Below, piece by piece: positions 1 through 7,844 of a DNA stretch of 64,000 nucleotides (within the stretch, counting starts at the first letter, position 1; each line of letters opens with the position of its first letter). This stretch comes from Chitinophaga varians. GTDB lineage: Bacteria > Bacteroidota > Bacteroidia > Chitinophagales > Chitinophagaceae. Under the pieces are notes generated by a model. It made no database searches, was not told where the DNA came from, and saw only the letters and a list, made by a program, of their open reading frames with translations. The position numbers were made by a program, and so were the translations under genes. The DNA is taken from assembly GCF_012641275.1 (NCBI RefSeq), contig NZ_JABAIA010000001.1, positions 2,914,001-2,978,000 of the forward strand, given 5' to 3'.

Positions 1-846
1 TCCATGCCCGCCTATACCGGTATGACGCTGCCACAGGAGAATATCGGTAAAGTGGAAAACAAAGGTTTCGAAGTTGTCCTGAAACACAAAAATGATATCA
101 ACAAATTCCATTACGAGGTAGTCGGTACCGTTACCCATGCTCAAAACAAGATCCTGTTCTGGGACGAGGTGCCCAATGTTCCCGAATGGCAGAAATCAAC
201 CGGCAGAATGATCGATGCGCCGCTGTACTACAAAGCGATCGGCATCTATAAAACACAGGAAGAAGTAGACAAGTCTCCCCATATCAGCGGAGCCCGCGCC
301 GGTGACGTGATTTTTGCCGATGTTGACGGCAACGGCATCATCGATGACCTTGACCGTGTCCGGGTAAACCGCACCGAAAATCCCACCTGGATATTCGGTC
401 TTACGCTGAGTGCCAAATACAACAACTTTGACTTCACTATGTTGTGGCAGGGCGCTACCGGCGCCAGCCAGTACCTGCACACGGAATCCGGTCTGATCGG
501 CAACTTCCCCGAAGCGTATATCAAAGACCGTTGGACACCCGATAACATCAACGCATCCTGGCCAAGGGTAAATGACCGTGACCGCGAATATTGGGTAAAC
601 CGCCAGAACACTTTCTGGTTCTGGAAAACAGACTATGCCCGTCTTAAAACAGTGGAGCTGGGGTATACTATTCCCGGACATGCTATCAGAAGCATCGGCC
701 TGCAAAAACTGAGGGTATATGTGAGTGGTCAAAACCTGGTGACGATCGATAACGTAAAAATATTTGATCCGGAAGCGCCCATGGGCAGCGGCCAGTTTTA
801 TCCGCAGTCGAAGATTTATAATGTGGGATTAAATGTTACTTTCTAA
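1..846 (+). CDS. SusC/RagA-family TonB-linked outer membrane protein, C-terminal part
   Basis: Only the last 281 codons lie in the window; the gene starts upstream, so the first ATG at position 4 is internal. The fragment shows the end of a SusC-type beta-barrel: an NKGFE motif, a D-G-N-G-I-I-D-D-L-D loop followed by P-T-W-I-F-G, the barrel strand ARLKTVELGYTIP, the LRVYVSGQNL strand, and a terminal YNVGLNVTF ending in Phe, as outer membrane barrels do. SusC proteins import oligosaccharides or peptides across the outer membrane using TonB energy, with a SusD lipoprotein as lid. The SusD gene follows after 10 bases, so the two form one transcription unit. The substrate cannot be told from this fragment. 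Confidence 0.93.
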   Translation, partial: SMPAYTGMTLPQENIGKVENKGFEVVLKHKNDINKFHYEVVGTVTHAQNKILFWDEVPNVPEWQKSTGRMIDAPLYYKAIGIYKTQEEVDKSPHISGARAGDVIFADVDGNGIIDDLDRVRVNRTENPTWIFGLTLSAKYNNFDFTMLWQGATGASQYLHTESGLIGNFPEAYIKDRWTPDNINASWPRVNDRDREYWVNRQNTFWFWKTDYARLKTVELGYTIPGHAIRSIGLQKLRVYVSGQNLVTIDNVKIFDPEAPMGSGQFYPQSKIYNVGLNVTF

Positions 847-856
847 ACAACAAGCC

Positions 857-2605
857 ATGAAAAAATCAAACATCATACAATATATAGTAGTGGCGGGATT
901 ACTGTTTGCCACTGCTGCCTGTAAAAAGGACTTCCTGGAAAAGAAGCCGCTGACAGAATATGAGGAATCAGATGTATGGAAAGACAAAGGCCTTGTACAG
1001 GCGTTTGTGAACGACCTCTATGTACAGATGCGCCCGGGATACCTGGAAGTAATGCTGGCCTCCATGACAGACGAAGCCCGCTTTATTCACGATTATAACA
1101 CCTCTCTTGTTGTACAGGGCAACGTATCGCCTGACGATATCGGCCGGCTCAGTGATTTCGCCCGTTGGGACAATCACTATAAAGAGATCCGTAACTGTAA
1201 CATGTTTTTCGAAAAGATTGACCAGTCGCCTATTGATGACGCCACCCGTAACGCCATGAAAGGCGAGGTGCATTTTATGCGTGCCTGGTATTATCATATG
1301 CTGGTGAAATACTATGGTGGCGTGCCATTGATCACCAAGACCTTTAATGTAAAGGGAGATGAACAGGAGATCCTGAACATTAAAAGGGCTACTTACGAAG
1401 ACTGTGTGAAATTTATCTCCGACGAATGCGACAGTGCTTCCAAACTGCTGCCGGCGGTGTATGAGTTGCCGAAAGACAAAGGCCGTGTTACCAAAGGCGC
1501 AGCCATGGCGCTGAAATCAAGGGTGTTGCTCTATGCTGCCAGCGATTACTTTAATGTCAACGTAAAAAGTCCTTTGATGGGCTATACCACCGGCAGCCAG
1601 ACCGACCGTTTACGGGCGGCCAAAAACGCAGCTAAAGCGGTGATGGACCTGGGTATATATGAGCTGTACCATCCTACGGATTCTGCTGCGGAGAACTACA
1701 GTCGTATCTTCCTGGACAAAGACCACAAAGAACTGATTTTTATCAAACAATATGATAAGGCGCTGTTAGGCACATCACATGATCTTTATAACGGCCCTAA
1801 TGGTTATCACAACTGGGGTGGTAATGTGCCGCTGGAGAACTTTGTGACCGGTTACCAGATGAAAGACGGTTCGGCATTTTCCTGGGCCAATACCAGTCAG
1901 GCCAGTGCGCCCTATGTAGGCCGTGATCCGCGTTTCTATGCCACTATCCTCTATGATGGCGCCAAATGGAAGCCCCGTCCTAAAGACGGTGCCGAAGTAG
2001 ATCCCATTGGTATTATTCAAACAGGAAAATACGAGCCTAAAAACGGCGGCCGTGACAGCGTATGGGGATTGGATACCCGCAACAGCACTATCGAAAACTG
2101 GAACGGTACTTTCTCCGGATATTACCTGCGCAAGTTCATGGACAAAAACCTGGATGCGCAGTTTTTCCGTGGCGACCAGAACTGGATTTTCATCCGTTAT
2201 GCTGAAGTGCTGCTAAACTATGCAGAGGCCAGCATCTGGCTGGGAGAGGAAGCGGATGCGCTGCCTGCGCTGAACGCGGTACGCACCAGGGCAGGAATGC
2301 CTGCCACCACAGCTTCCGGCGATGCGCTGAAAGCGGTGCTGAAGTATGAAAGGAGGTATGAGCTGGCTTTTGAGGAGCATCGTTTCTTTGACGCCCGCCG
2401 CTGGGTCACTGATGCGATGACTTATTTCAACGGTAATGCACAAGGTATTGAAGTGTTGGGATCACAGATCGCCAACCATCCTTTTGTATACCGGCCTGTC
2501 AATATACAGAGCCGTACTTTTAAAGACAAGAATTACCTGCTGCCGATCCCTGCTGCCGAGATCAGGAAAAACGGCAACCTGGAACAACAGGTGCCGTATA
2601 AATAA
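857..2605 (+). CDS. SusD/RagB-family nutrient-binding outer membrane lipoprotein
   Basis: 582-residue surface lipoprotein, partner of the SusC porin just upstream. I chose the ATG at 857 rather than the in-frame ATG at 833: it avoids overlap with susC and begins a clean signal peptide, with lipobox ATAAC and acylated Cys22. The body has the SusD helical TPR-like pattern (MRAWYYHMLVKYYGGVPLI, RYAEVLLNYAEA, LNAVRTRAGMP, YERRYELAFEEHRFFDARRW). It ends with the usual LLPIPAAEIRKNGNLEQQVPYK-type tail. SusD proteins capture ligand at the cell surface and close over the SusC barrel. A strong hairpin 27 bases after the stop ends the unit. No glycan-degrading enzyme follows on this strand, so the substrate is unknown. 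Confidence 0.95.
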   Translation: MKKSNIIQYIVVAGLLFATAACKKDFLEKKPLTEYEESDVWKDKGLVQAFVNDLYVQMRPGYLEVMLASMTDEARFIHDYNTSLVVQGNVSPDDIGRLSDFARWDNHYKEIRNCNMFFEKIDQSPIDDATRNAMKGEVHFMRAWYYHMLVKYYGGVPLITKTFNVKGDEQEILNIKRATYEDCVKFISDECDSASKLLPAVYELPKDKGRVTKGAAMALKSRVLLYAASDYFNVNVKSPLMGYTTGSQTDRLRAAKNAAKAVMDLGIYELYHPTDSAAENYSRIFLDKDHKELIFIKQYDKALLGTSHDLYNGPNGYHNWGGNVPLENFVTGYQMKDGSAFSWANTSQASAPYVGRDPRFYATILYDGAKWKPRPKDGAEVDPIGIIQTGKYEPKNGGRDSVWGLDTRNSTIENWNGTFSGYYLRKFMDKNLDAQFFRGDQNWIFIRYAEVLLNYAEASIWLGEEADALPALNAVRTRAGMPATTASGDALKAVLKYERRYELAFEEHRFFDARRWVTDAMTYFNGNAQGIEVLGSQIANHPFVYRPVNIQSRTFKDKNYLLPIPAAEIRKNGNLEQQVPYK

Positions 2606-2631
2606 AGGAGATATTTGCCTATATAAAGGAG

Positions 2632-2666
2632 AAGAGGGTGTCCCGGTATAACGGAGACACCCTCTT
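2632..2666 (+). terminator. hairpin terminator after susCD
   Basis: A perfect 11-base-pair inverted repeat (arms 2632-2642 and 2656-2666, AAGAGGGTGTC against GACACCCTCTT) 27 bases after the susD stop. There is no long T-run, but the strength and position fit an intrinsic terminator. Confidence 0.7.
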
Positions 2667-2767
2667 ACGTTTATCCGTAAATCTTATAAAACAACGTCTC
2701 AATAATATAACGGCCATGTTGCTGTATGCCGCGACCTTTACATCATCAAACAAGCAACATAAAAGTT

Positions 2768-3565
2768 ATGGAAATAAATAATAATCACCACGGACATCAT
2801 GGACATCATGGACATCACGGACAGCCGTCACCAGTGGAAATGAAACTGATATCTGGTACTGACGCCATTGTAGCCGGGGAAAATACAAGGTTGATATTCA
2901 GGCCGGTGAATAACAATCATCCTGAGGCCGCTGTTCCATTAAGCATACAGCATGAAGCGGAATTTCACCTGATCATCGTAAACAGCCAGTTGACTTCTTT
3001 TGAGCATCTGCATCCTCAACGCAATGACGAGGGCAGTTATTTTATAGATGTTACGTTTAATCACGGAGGGAAATATCTCATTTACGCCGACTATCAGGCC
3101 GAAGGACATGCCCCGCAAACTGACAGGCTTACTTTGTTTGTAAAAGGCGCGGAACAACAGGCGATGGATGAAACGAATGAAAAGCACACTGCGGTCGCCG
3201 ACGGATTACACCTGGCCATTGCTGCGGCAGCGTCTTTTGCAGCAGGAGCAGAAAGCCATATCCCGGTTACCATAACAAAAGAAGGAAAGGCACTGGCCGC
3301 GGCGGATATAGAGCCATATCTGGGAGCGGTGGCGCATATCATCCTGATCGGCCGGGAAGACAAAGATTTTTTGCATATCCATCCTATGTCCGACAGTCAG
3401 TTTCCGATCATCGGTCATACCCTGTTCCCCAGGGCGGACATTTACCGTATGTGGATACAATTTAAAACCGCAGGCGTATTACATACCGCCAACTTTACCA
3501 TACATGTAAAAAGCAGTAACGCTGCAGAAGGTGTAACAGGGCACAGCCACCATCATCACCACTAG
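2768..3565 (+). CDS. His-rich, probably metal-binding protein with two YtkA-like repeats
   Basis: 265-residue protein; I chose the ATG at 2768, which starts at MEINNNHHGHHGHHG, over the in-frame ATG at 2726, which would add 14 unremarkable residues. The N-terminus is a His-Gly repeat (GHHGHHGHHG) and the C-terminus ends in five His; both would bind divalent metals. Between them are two similar units, with FEHLHPQ near residue 80 and FLHIHPM near residue 200, each preceded by a hydrophobic strand (LIIVNSQLTS, IILIGREDKD). This HLHP pattern is typical of YtkA/FixH-like beta-sandwich proteins linked to copper or other metals. I see no clear signal peptide, so location is uncertain. It stands alone between two hairpins. 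Metal identity and role are inference. Confidence 0.7.
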   Translation: MEINNNHHGHHGHHGHHGQPSPVEMKLISGTDAIVAGENTRLIFRPVNNNHPEAAVPLSIQHEAEFHLIIVNSQLTSFEHLHPQRNDEGSYFIDVTFNHGGKYLIYADYQAEGHAPQTDRLTLFVKGAEQQAMDETNEKHTAVADGLHLAIAAAASFAAGAESHIPVTITKEGKALAAADIEPYLGAVAHIILIGREDKDFLHIHPMSDSQFPIIGHTLFPRADIYRMWIQFKTAGVLHTANFTIHVKSSNAAEGVTGHSHHHHH

Positions 3566-3591
3566 GCGTTAACCGTAACACAGCATACAAA

Positions 3592-3620
3592 AGGGTGCCC
3601 CATTGAGGCACCCTCTTTTA
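3592..3620 (+). terminator. intrinsic terminator after the His-rich gene
   Basis: Eight-base-pair stem (AGGGTGCC at 3592-3599, GGCACCCT at 3607-3614) followed by CTTTTA. It lies between convergent genes and could serve both. Confidence 0.75.
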
Positions 3621-3641
3621 TTAAAATCAAATATCTCCGTA

Positions 3642-5093
3642 TTAAACGCCCAGTGACCAGCCGTCGCGGTAGGTACGTTTCACGAACTGGTTGGCTTCAT
3701 CGAAGTTGGTGATCTTCATATTGGCGCCGTCCCAGAGCAGTTTGATGTAGCGTCCGGGATAGTCGTATCCTTTCCCGGAGGCTTTAGGCTTGCGGATGTC
3801 GAAGCTGCGGATAGCCAGATTGGCCATCAGGATAGTTTCAGTCAGCGGGCCTGCGATATCGAATGGTGAGCTGAGTGTTTTAGCCTGTTTACTGTTATAG
3901 CCGGCAATGGCTGCATTTACCCATTGTACGTAGTGTCCTTCCGGCACGCGGGCAATGGTTTGAGGCACATTGACTTCGGTGCTGCGGGAAGTAGGAAGCA
4001 GTTTGGGGTACATACCGTAGGTTCCGCACATCATCTTGCCTTTATCCCCAATGAAAATAGCACCGTTACCGCCGTCGCCCATCACTTCGTTGGGACCCAG
4101 TTCTTCAGGGCGTTCCGGCTGAATGCCGCCGTCCATCCAGTGCAGGGTGATTTCCTTGCCGTTTTTGCCGGGAAATTTCATGATCACATGGGAAGAAGGA
4201 GGGCAGCTTTCCGGGAAGTAGCCGCGGGTGAATTCACCTACGTAAACGCTGCCCACACTGCACTCTACGGAAGTAGGGTAGCCGAGGCCCAGTACGCGGA
4301 AAGGTGGTTCAATGATATGACAGCCCATGTCGCCGATGGCACCGGTACCGTAATCCCACCAGCCGCGCCAGTTGAACGGCACGAGGTTGTCTACATAATC
4401 TTTTTTCGGAGCAGTGCCCAGCCACAGGTCCCAGTTCAGTTCTTTAGGCACGTCTGCTTTGCCGGTAGGCCATGCAATGCCCTGCGGCCAAACGGGACGG
4501 TCTGTCCAGCAGTATACGGTGTGTACATCTCCGATCAGGCCGGCGTTGTACCACTCCATCAGCTGGCGTACGCCATCGCCGGAAGAGCCCTGGTTGCCCA
4601 TCTGGCTGACCACTTTATGTCTCTTGGCGCCCTGCGTGAGCATACGCGCTTCGTAGATGTCATGTGTCAGCGGTTTCTGCACATATACGTGTTTTTTCAG
4701 CTGCATAGCGCCCATGGCGGCTACGGCGTGCTGGTGGTCCGGCGTGGACACGGAAACCGCATCGAAATTTTTGTGCTCTTTATCGAACATCTCCCGGAAG
4801 TCAGCATAGAACTTGGCCTTCGGGAATTTTTTAACGGCTTCGGCTGCACGACGGGTATCTACATCGCAGAGGAAAGCGATGTCAGCAGGTCCTTTGGCGA
4901 ATTCGGAGATGTCGCCGAACCCTTTACCGCCAACACCTACACCGGCCACGCGCAGGCGGTCGCTCGGTGCGGTAAAACCTCTACCCAGTACATGACGTGG
5001 AACGATCATGAACCCTGCGGCTGCCAATGCGCCATTTCTCAGGAATGATCTGCGGGACACCTGGTTGTCCCCGCTCTTTTTTTCTGGAACCAT
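3642..5093 (-). CDS. Gfo/Idh/MocA-family oxidoreductase with Tat signal
   Basis: 483-residue NAD(P)-dependent sugar oxidoreductase family protein exported by the Tat system. Residues 14-15 are the twin Arg of VSRRSFLRNG, followed by a hydrophobic stretch. The Rossmann dinucleotide loop GVGVGGKG is at residues 51-58, and the usual EKP motif reads VYVQKPLTHD, with Gln for Glu, a form I associate with exported Bacteroidota members. The C-terminal half is the Gfo/Idh/MocA alpha/beta domain. Such proteins act on sugars or keto-sugars with tightly bound cofactor in the periplasm. It lies 140 bases downstream of a gluconate-dehydrogenase-type pair on the same strand, which supports a shared sugar-oxidation role. 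The substrate is unknown. Confidence 0.9.
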   Translation of the reverse strand: MVPEKKSGDNQVSRRSFLRNGALAAAGFMIVPRHVLGRGFTAPSDRLRVAGVGVGGKGFGDISEFAKGPADIAFLCDVDTRRAAEAVKKFPKAKFYADFREMFDKEHKNFDAVSVSTPDHQHAVAAMGAMQLKKHVYVQKPLTHDIYEARMLTQGAKRHKVVSQMGNQGSSGDGVRQLMEWYNAGLIGDVHTVYCWTDRPVWPQGIAWPTGKADVPKELNWDLWLGTAPKKDYVDNLVPFNWRGWWDYGTGAIGDMGCHIIEPPFRVLGLGYPTSVECSVGSVYVGEFTRGYFPESCPPSSHVIMKFPGKNGKEITLHWMDGGIQPERPEELGPNEVMGDGGNGAIFIGDKGKMMCGTYGMYPKLLPTSRSTEVNVPQTIARVPEGHYVQWVNAAIAGYNSKQAKTLSSPFDIAGPLTETILMANLAIRSFDIRKPKASGKGYDYPGRYIKLLWDGANMKITNFDEANQFVKRTYRDGWSLGV

Positions 5094-5233
5094 GAGTAAT
5101 ATTCTTTTTAGGTACTTATTAATCGCGGATAATGACGAATCGCGGACCGCAGGGGCGAAGATAAAAGGCGAAGCCTGTTTTTCTATGCCCGTCCATCAAC
5201 AGACGTCCCGGATTCATCATTCATAACGTTTAT

Positions 5234-5920
5234 TTAATCCCAGGTCATGATCTTGCCTCTGTCTTCTATCTTGAGGCAGGTGGCCAGGGTTTTCTCGTCG
5301 TAAGCATAACCGTATTGTTTCAGCACATCGGCCGGCACGCCGTCCCACTCGTTAGGCGTATTGCCTATGTAGCCGAGGTCTTTGATGCCGATCTTGCTGG
5401 TGAAGAAACCGGTAGCGGTCAGGTTGCGCATACGGTTGAAGAATGCAACGCCCTGGCTGTTTTCAGGTGCTGCCTTTTCCGGATAGGCGATCAGGTCCAC
5501 GATGGCAATACGTTGTTCAGGGCTACATTCGGCAAAGGACTTATTATACCGTTTGGCACATTGAACATCCAGCCAGCGCAGGCCGCCCCGCATGGGCAAC
5601 TTATGCTCCGGGATATCTTTTACGATGAACTCGATGAATTCGGGCACTTTGGCATCGGAAGCGCTGCCGGAATGTTCGTCAGCCGGAATGATGATGTCAG
5701 CCAGGATGGTGATGGTCTTCATTTCTTCCGCGGTGAAGAATTTCTCTTCCGTCAGGGCTTTGTCCCGCAGCACTTCATCCGGCGTGCGTCCATAGCCGGC
5801 GACGTCACCTGCTTTTTTCCCGTCGGTGGTTTTTTTGTCTTCACAGCCGGTGGCGGACAGGATGGTGCCTACAGATAAAGTTCCCAGCGCAAGGGCTTTA
5901 AGGGATTCTCTTCTATCCAT
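5234..5920 (-). CDS. gluconate 2-dehydrogenase subunit 3 family protein
   Basis: 228-residue exported small subunit of a membrane-bound GMC dehydrogenase. The N-terminus MDRRESLKALALG has a twin Arg and a hydrophobic segment ending LSATGC, so it may be a Tat-exported lipoprotein acylated at Cys26. The C-terminal half (FFNRMRNLTATGFFTSKIG, GYIGNTPNEWDGVP) is the typical subunit-3 signature. In this family the small subunit carries its GMC partner through the Tat system and anchors it. The GMC gene lies immediately upstream, 101 bases away, separated by an AT-rich octamer array. No cytochrome c subunit is in the window, so the electron acceptor is unknown. Confidence 0.9.
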   Translation of the reverse strand: MDRRESLKALALGTLSVGTILSATGCEDKKTTDGKKAGDVAGYGRTPDEVLRDKALTEEKFFTAEEMKTITILADIIIPADEHSGSASDAKVPEFIEFIVKDIPEHKLPMRGGLRWLDVQCAKRYNKSFAECSPEQRIAIVDLIAYPEKAAPENSQGVAFFNRMRNLTATGFFTSKIGIKDLGYIGNTPNEWDGVPADVLKQYGYAYDEKTLATCLKIEDRGKIMTWD

Positions 5921-5991
5921 TTTTTATTTTTTTTATTTTTTCATTTAGTTATTTATGTCGCCAGGATCATTTGCGCTGGTCATAAATAATT

Positions 5992-6031
5992 AAATAATCA
6001 AATGATTAAATGGCTAAATGATTAAATGTTT
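5992..6031. repeat. (AAATNNNN)x5 octamer array
   Basis: Five contiguous 8-base units starting AAAT: AAATAATC, AAATGATT, AAATGGCT, AAATGATT, AAATGTTT. The array overlaps the stop codon (6022-6024) of the minus-strand GMC gene. A second array of the same design is at 63923-63962. Confidence 0.7.
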
Positions 6032-7761
6032 TGTTTTTTCAGCTGGTCCACGATATACTCTGATGCGCGCATGGAGAGGGCGAGGATGGTCCAGGTCGGG
6101 TTTTTATCGGCCTGTGACACGAAGGCGCCGCCATCTACCACGAACAGGTTTTTTACTTCGTGTGCCTGGTTGAATTTGTTCAGCACGGAAGTTGCCGGGT
6201 TGTCGCCCATGCGGGTGGTGCCCACTTCGTGGATAATACGGCCAGGGTTTTCCAGCCCGTATTTGGTGTCTTCTCCGGGTTTGGTGCCGGAAGGAACGCC
6301 GCCCATCTCCACGATCAGCTGCTCGAATGTGTCCTGCATGTGTTTGGCCTGTTTGATCTCATGATCGCTCCAGGTATAGTGGAAACGCAGTACGGGGATA
6401 CCGTATTTGTCTACCACATTAGGATCTATTTCGCAGTAGTTGTCTTCCCGCGCAATACATTCTCCTCTGCCTGCAAAGCCGATGTAGGCGCCGAAGTAAC
6501 GACGGTAATCGTCTTTCAGGGAAGCGCCGTAACCGCCGGCTGCTTTGGGTTTGCCATCGCGACCGGGGTATTTTCCGTTCATGTTTTCCATGCCGAAGCC
6601 ATAGCCATAGGAGGGCATATGCATACCGCCGCCCATTTCAATGTGGTAGCCGCGGGCGAAGTCCAGTTTTTTATTGTCGCCCCACCATGGAATGTAGAGG
6701 TGCATACCGCCTACGCCGTCTTCGTTGTAGCGTTTACGGTCCATCAGTGCGGGGACGAAGCCGCCGCGGGATGCGCCGGTGGAGTCGTGCAGGTATTTGC
6801 CGACTACGCCGCTGGAGTTGGCAAGACCATTAGGATGTTTGGCAGATTTGGAATTGAGCAGCAGCCGGGCCGATTCGCAGGCGCTGGCGGCAAGTACCAC
6901 CACGCGGGCGTTAACGGAATATTCCTGCATATCTGCTTTATCGATATAAGCTACGCCGGTGGCTTTGCCGCTGTCGTCGGTGAGTACTTCCCGCACCATA
7001 GCGTTGGTGTAGAGGTCTACATGCCCGCTTTTCATGGCGGGTTTTACCAGCACGGAGGATGAGGAGAAGTCGCCGTATACGGTACAGCCACGGTTACACT
7101 GGCTGCAATAGAAACATGGGCTGCGGTCTTTGTTGACCGAGCGGGTGAGGATAGACAGACGCGCAGGGATAACGGGAAGGCCCATTTTTTCACCGGCACG
7201 CTTTACCATCAGCTCGTGCATCCTGGGTTTGGGAGGAGGGAGGAAGAAACCGTCCGGTTCATTGGGCAGGTTTTCTTTTGAGCCGAATACGCCGATCAAT
7301 TTATCTACCCTGTCGTAATAGGGCGCCACATCTGCATAGCTGATAGGCCAGTCGTCTCCCAGTCCGTCATAACTTTTATGTTTGAAATCGCGTTCTCCAA
7401 AACGAAGGGAAATACGTCCCCAGTGGTTGGTACGTCCTCCCAGCATGCGGGAGCGGAACCAGTCGAATTCGGTCCCGTTCTTTTTCGTATATGGTTCACC
7501 GTCAATCTGCCATCCGCCGTAGGCGGCATCAAAATCGCCGAAGGCGCGGGTTGTGCTGGCACCTCTTCTGGGAGATTCGTAGGGCCATTTCAGTTGAGTC
7601 GCCTGTTCCGGGTCTGCCGGATCATATTTAGGCCCCGCTTCCAGGAGCGCTACTTTAAGCCCGGCCTCTGATAATATTTTGGCTGCCATGCCGCCACCGG
7701 CACCCGAACCAACAATACAAACATCATAAAGCTTAGCCTGTTTTTTAATTTCAAAAGCCAT
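6022..7761 (-). CDS. GMC-family FAD-dependent oxidoreductase (gluconate/keto-sugar dehydrogenase large subunit type)
   Basis: 579-residue flavoprotein. The FAD-binding loop VGSGAGGGMAAKILSEAG is near residues 17-34. NHWGRISLRF and the Cys-rich CFYCSQCNRGC motif follow; the latter is typical of the gluconate/sorbitol dehydrogenase branch. The C-terminal active-site region reads IIHEVGTTRMGDNP, then LFVVDGGAFVSQADKNPTWTI. The protein has no signal of its own and would be carried to the periplasm by the Tat-targeted small subunit encoded next. This branch includes gluconate 2-dehydrogenases and the sugar 3-dehydrogenases that make 3-keto-glycosides. The divergent kinase gene of gluconokinase type makes a sugar-acid substrate possible. 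Which sugar is oxidised cannot be settled here. Confidence 0.93.
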   Translation of the reverse strand: MAFEIKKQAKLYDVCIVGSGAGGGMAAKILSEAGLKVALLEAGPKYDPADPEQATQLKWPYESPRRGASTTRAFGDFDAAYGGWQIDGEPYTKKNGTEFDWFRSRMLGGRTNHWGRISLRFGERDFKHKSYDGLGDDWPISYADVAPYYDRVDKLIGVFGSKENLPNEPDGFFLPPPKPRMHELMVKRAGEKMGLPVIPARLSILTRSVNKDRSPCFYCSQCNRGCTVYGDFSSSSVLVKPAMKSGHVDLYTNAMVREVLTDDSGKATGVAYIDKADMQEYSVNARVVVLAASACESARLLLNSKSAKHPNGLANSSGVVGKYLHDSTGASRGGFVPALMDRKRYNEDGVGGMHLYIPWWGDNKKLDFARGYHIEMGGGMHMPSYGYGFGMENMNGKYPGRDGKPKAAGGYGASLKDDYRRYFGAYIGFAGRGECIAREDNYCEIDPNVVDKYGIPVLRFHYTWSDHEIKQAKHMQDTFEQLIVEMGGVPSGTKPGEDTKYGLENPGRIIHEVGTTRMGDNPATSVLNKFNQAHEVKNLFVVDGGAFVSQADKNPTWTILALSMRASEYIVDQLKKQNI

Positions 7762-7844
7762 TTGCGTGGAAATTTTTGGACTTTATTTAAAGAACACCGG
7801 TTTTAAATCTATAAATTAAATGCGTAAAAAGTTGTCTTTTTTTT

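Noticed and set aside
857..5093. SusCD and the Gfo/Idh gene as one polysaccharide utilisation locus
   Set aside because: They are on opposite strands and separated by a strong terminator and an unrelated gene, so no linkage is supported.
5992..6031. CRISPR-like repeat
   Set aside because: Units are 8 bases with no spacers and no cas gene is near.
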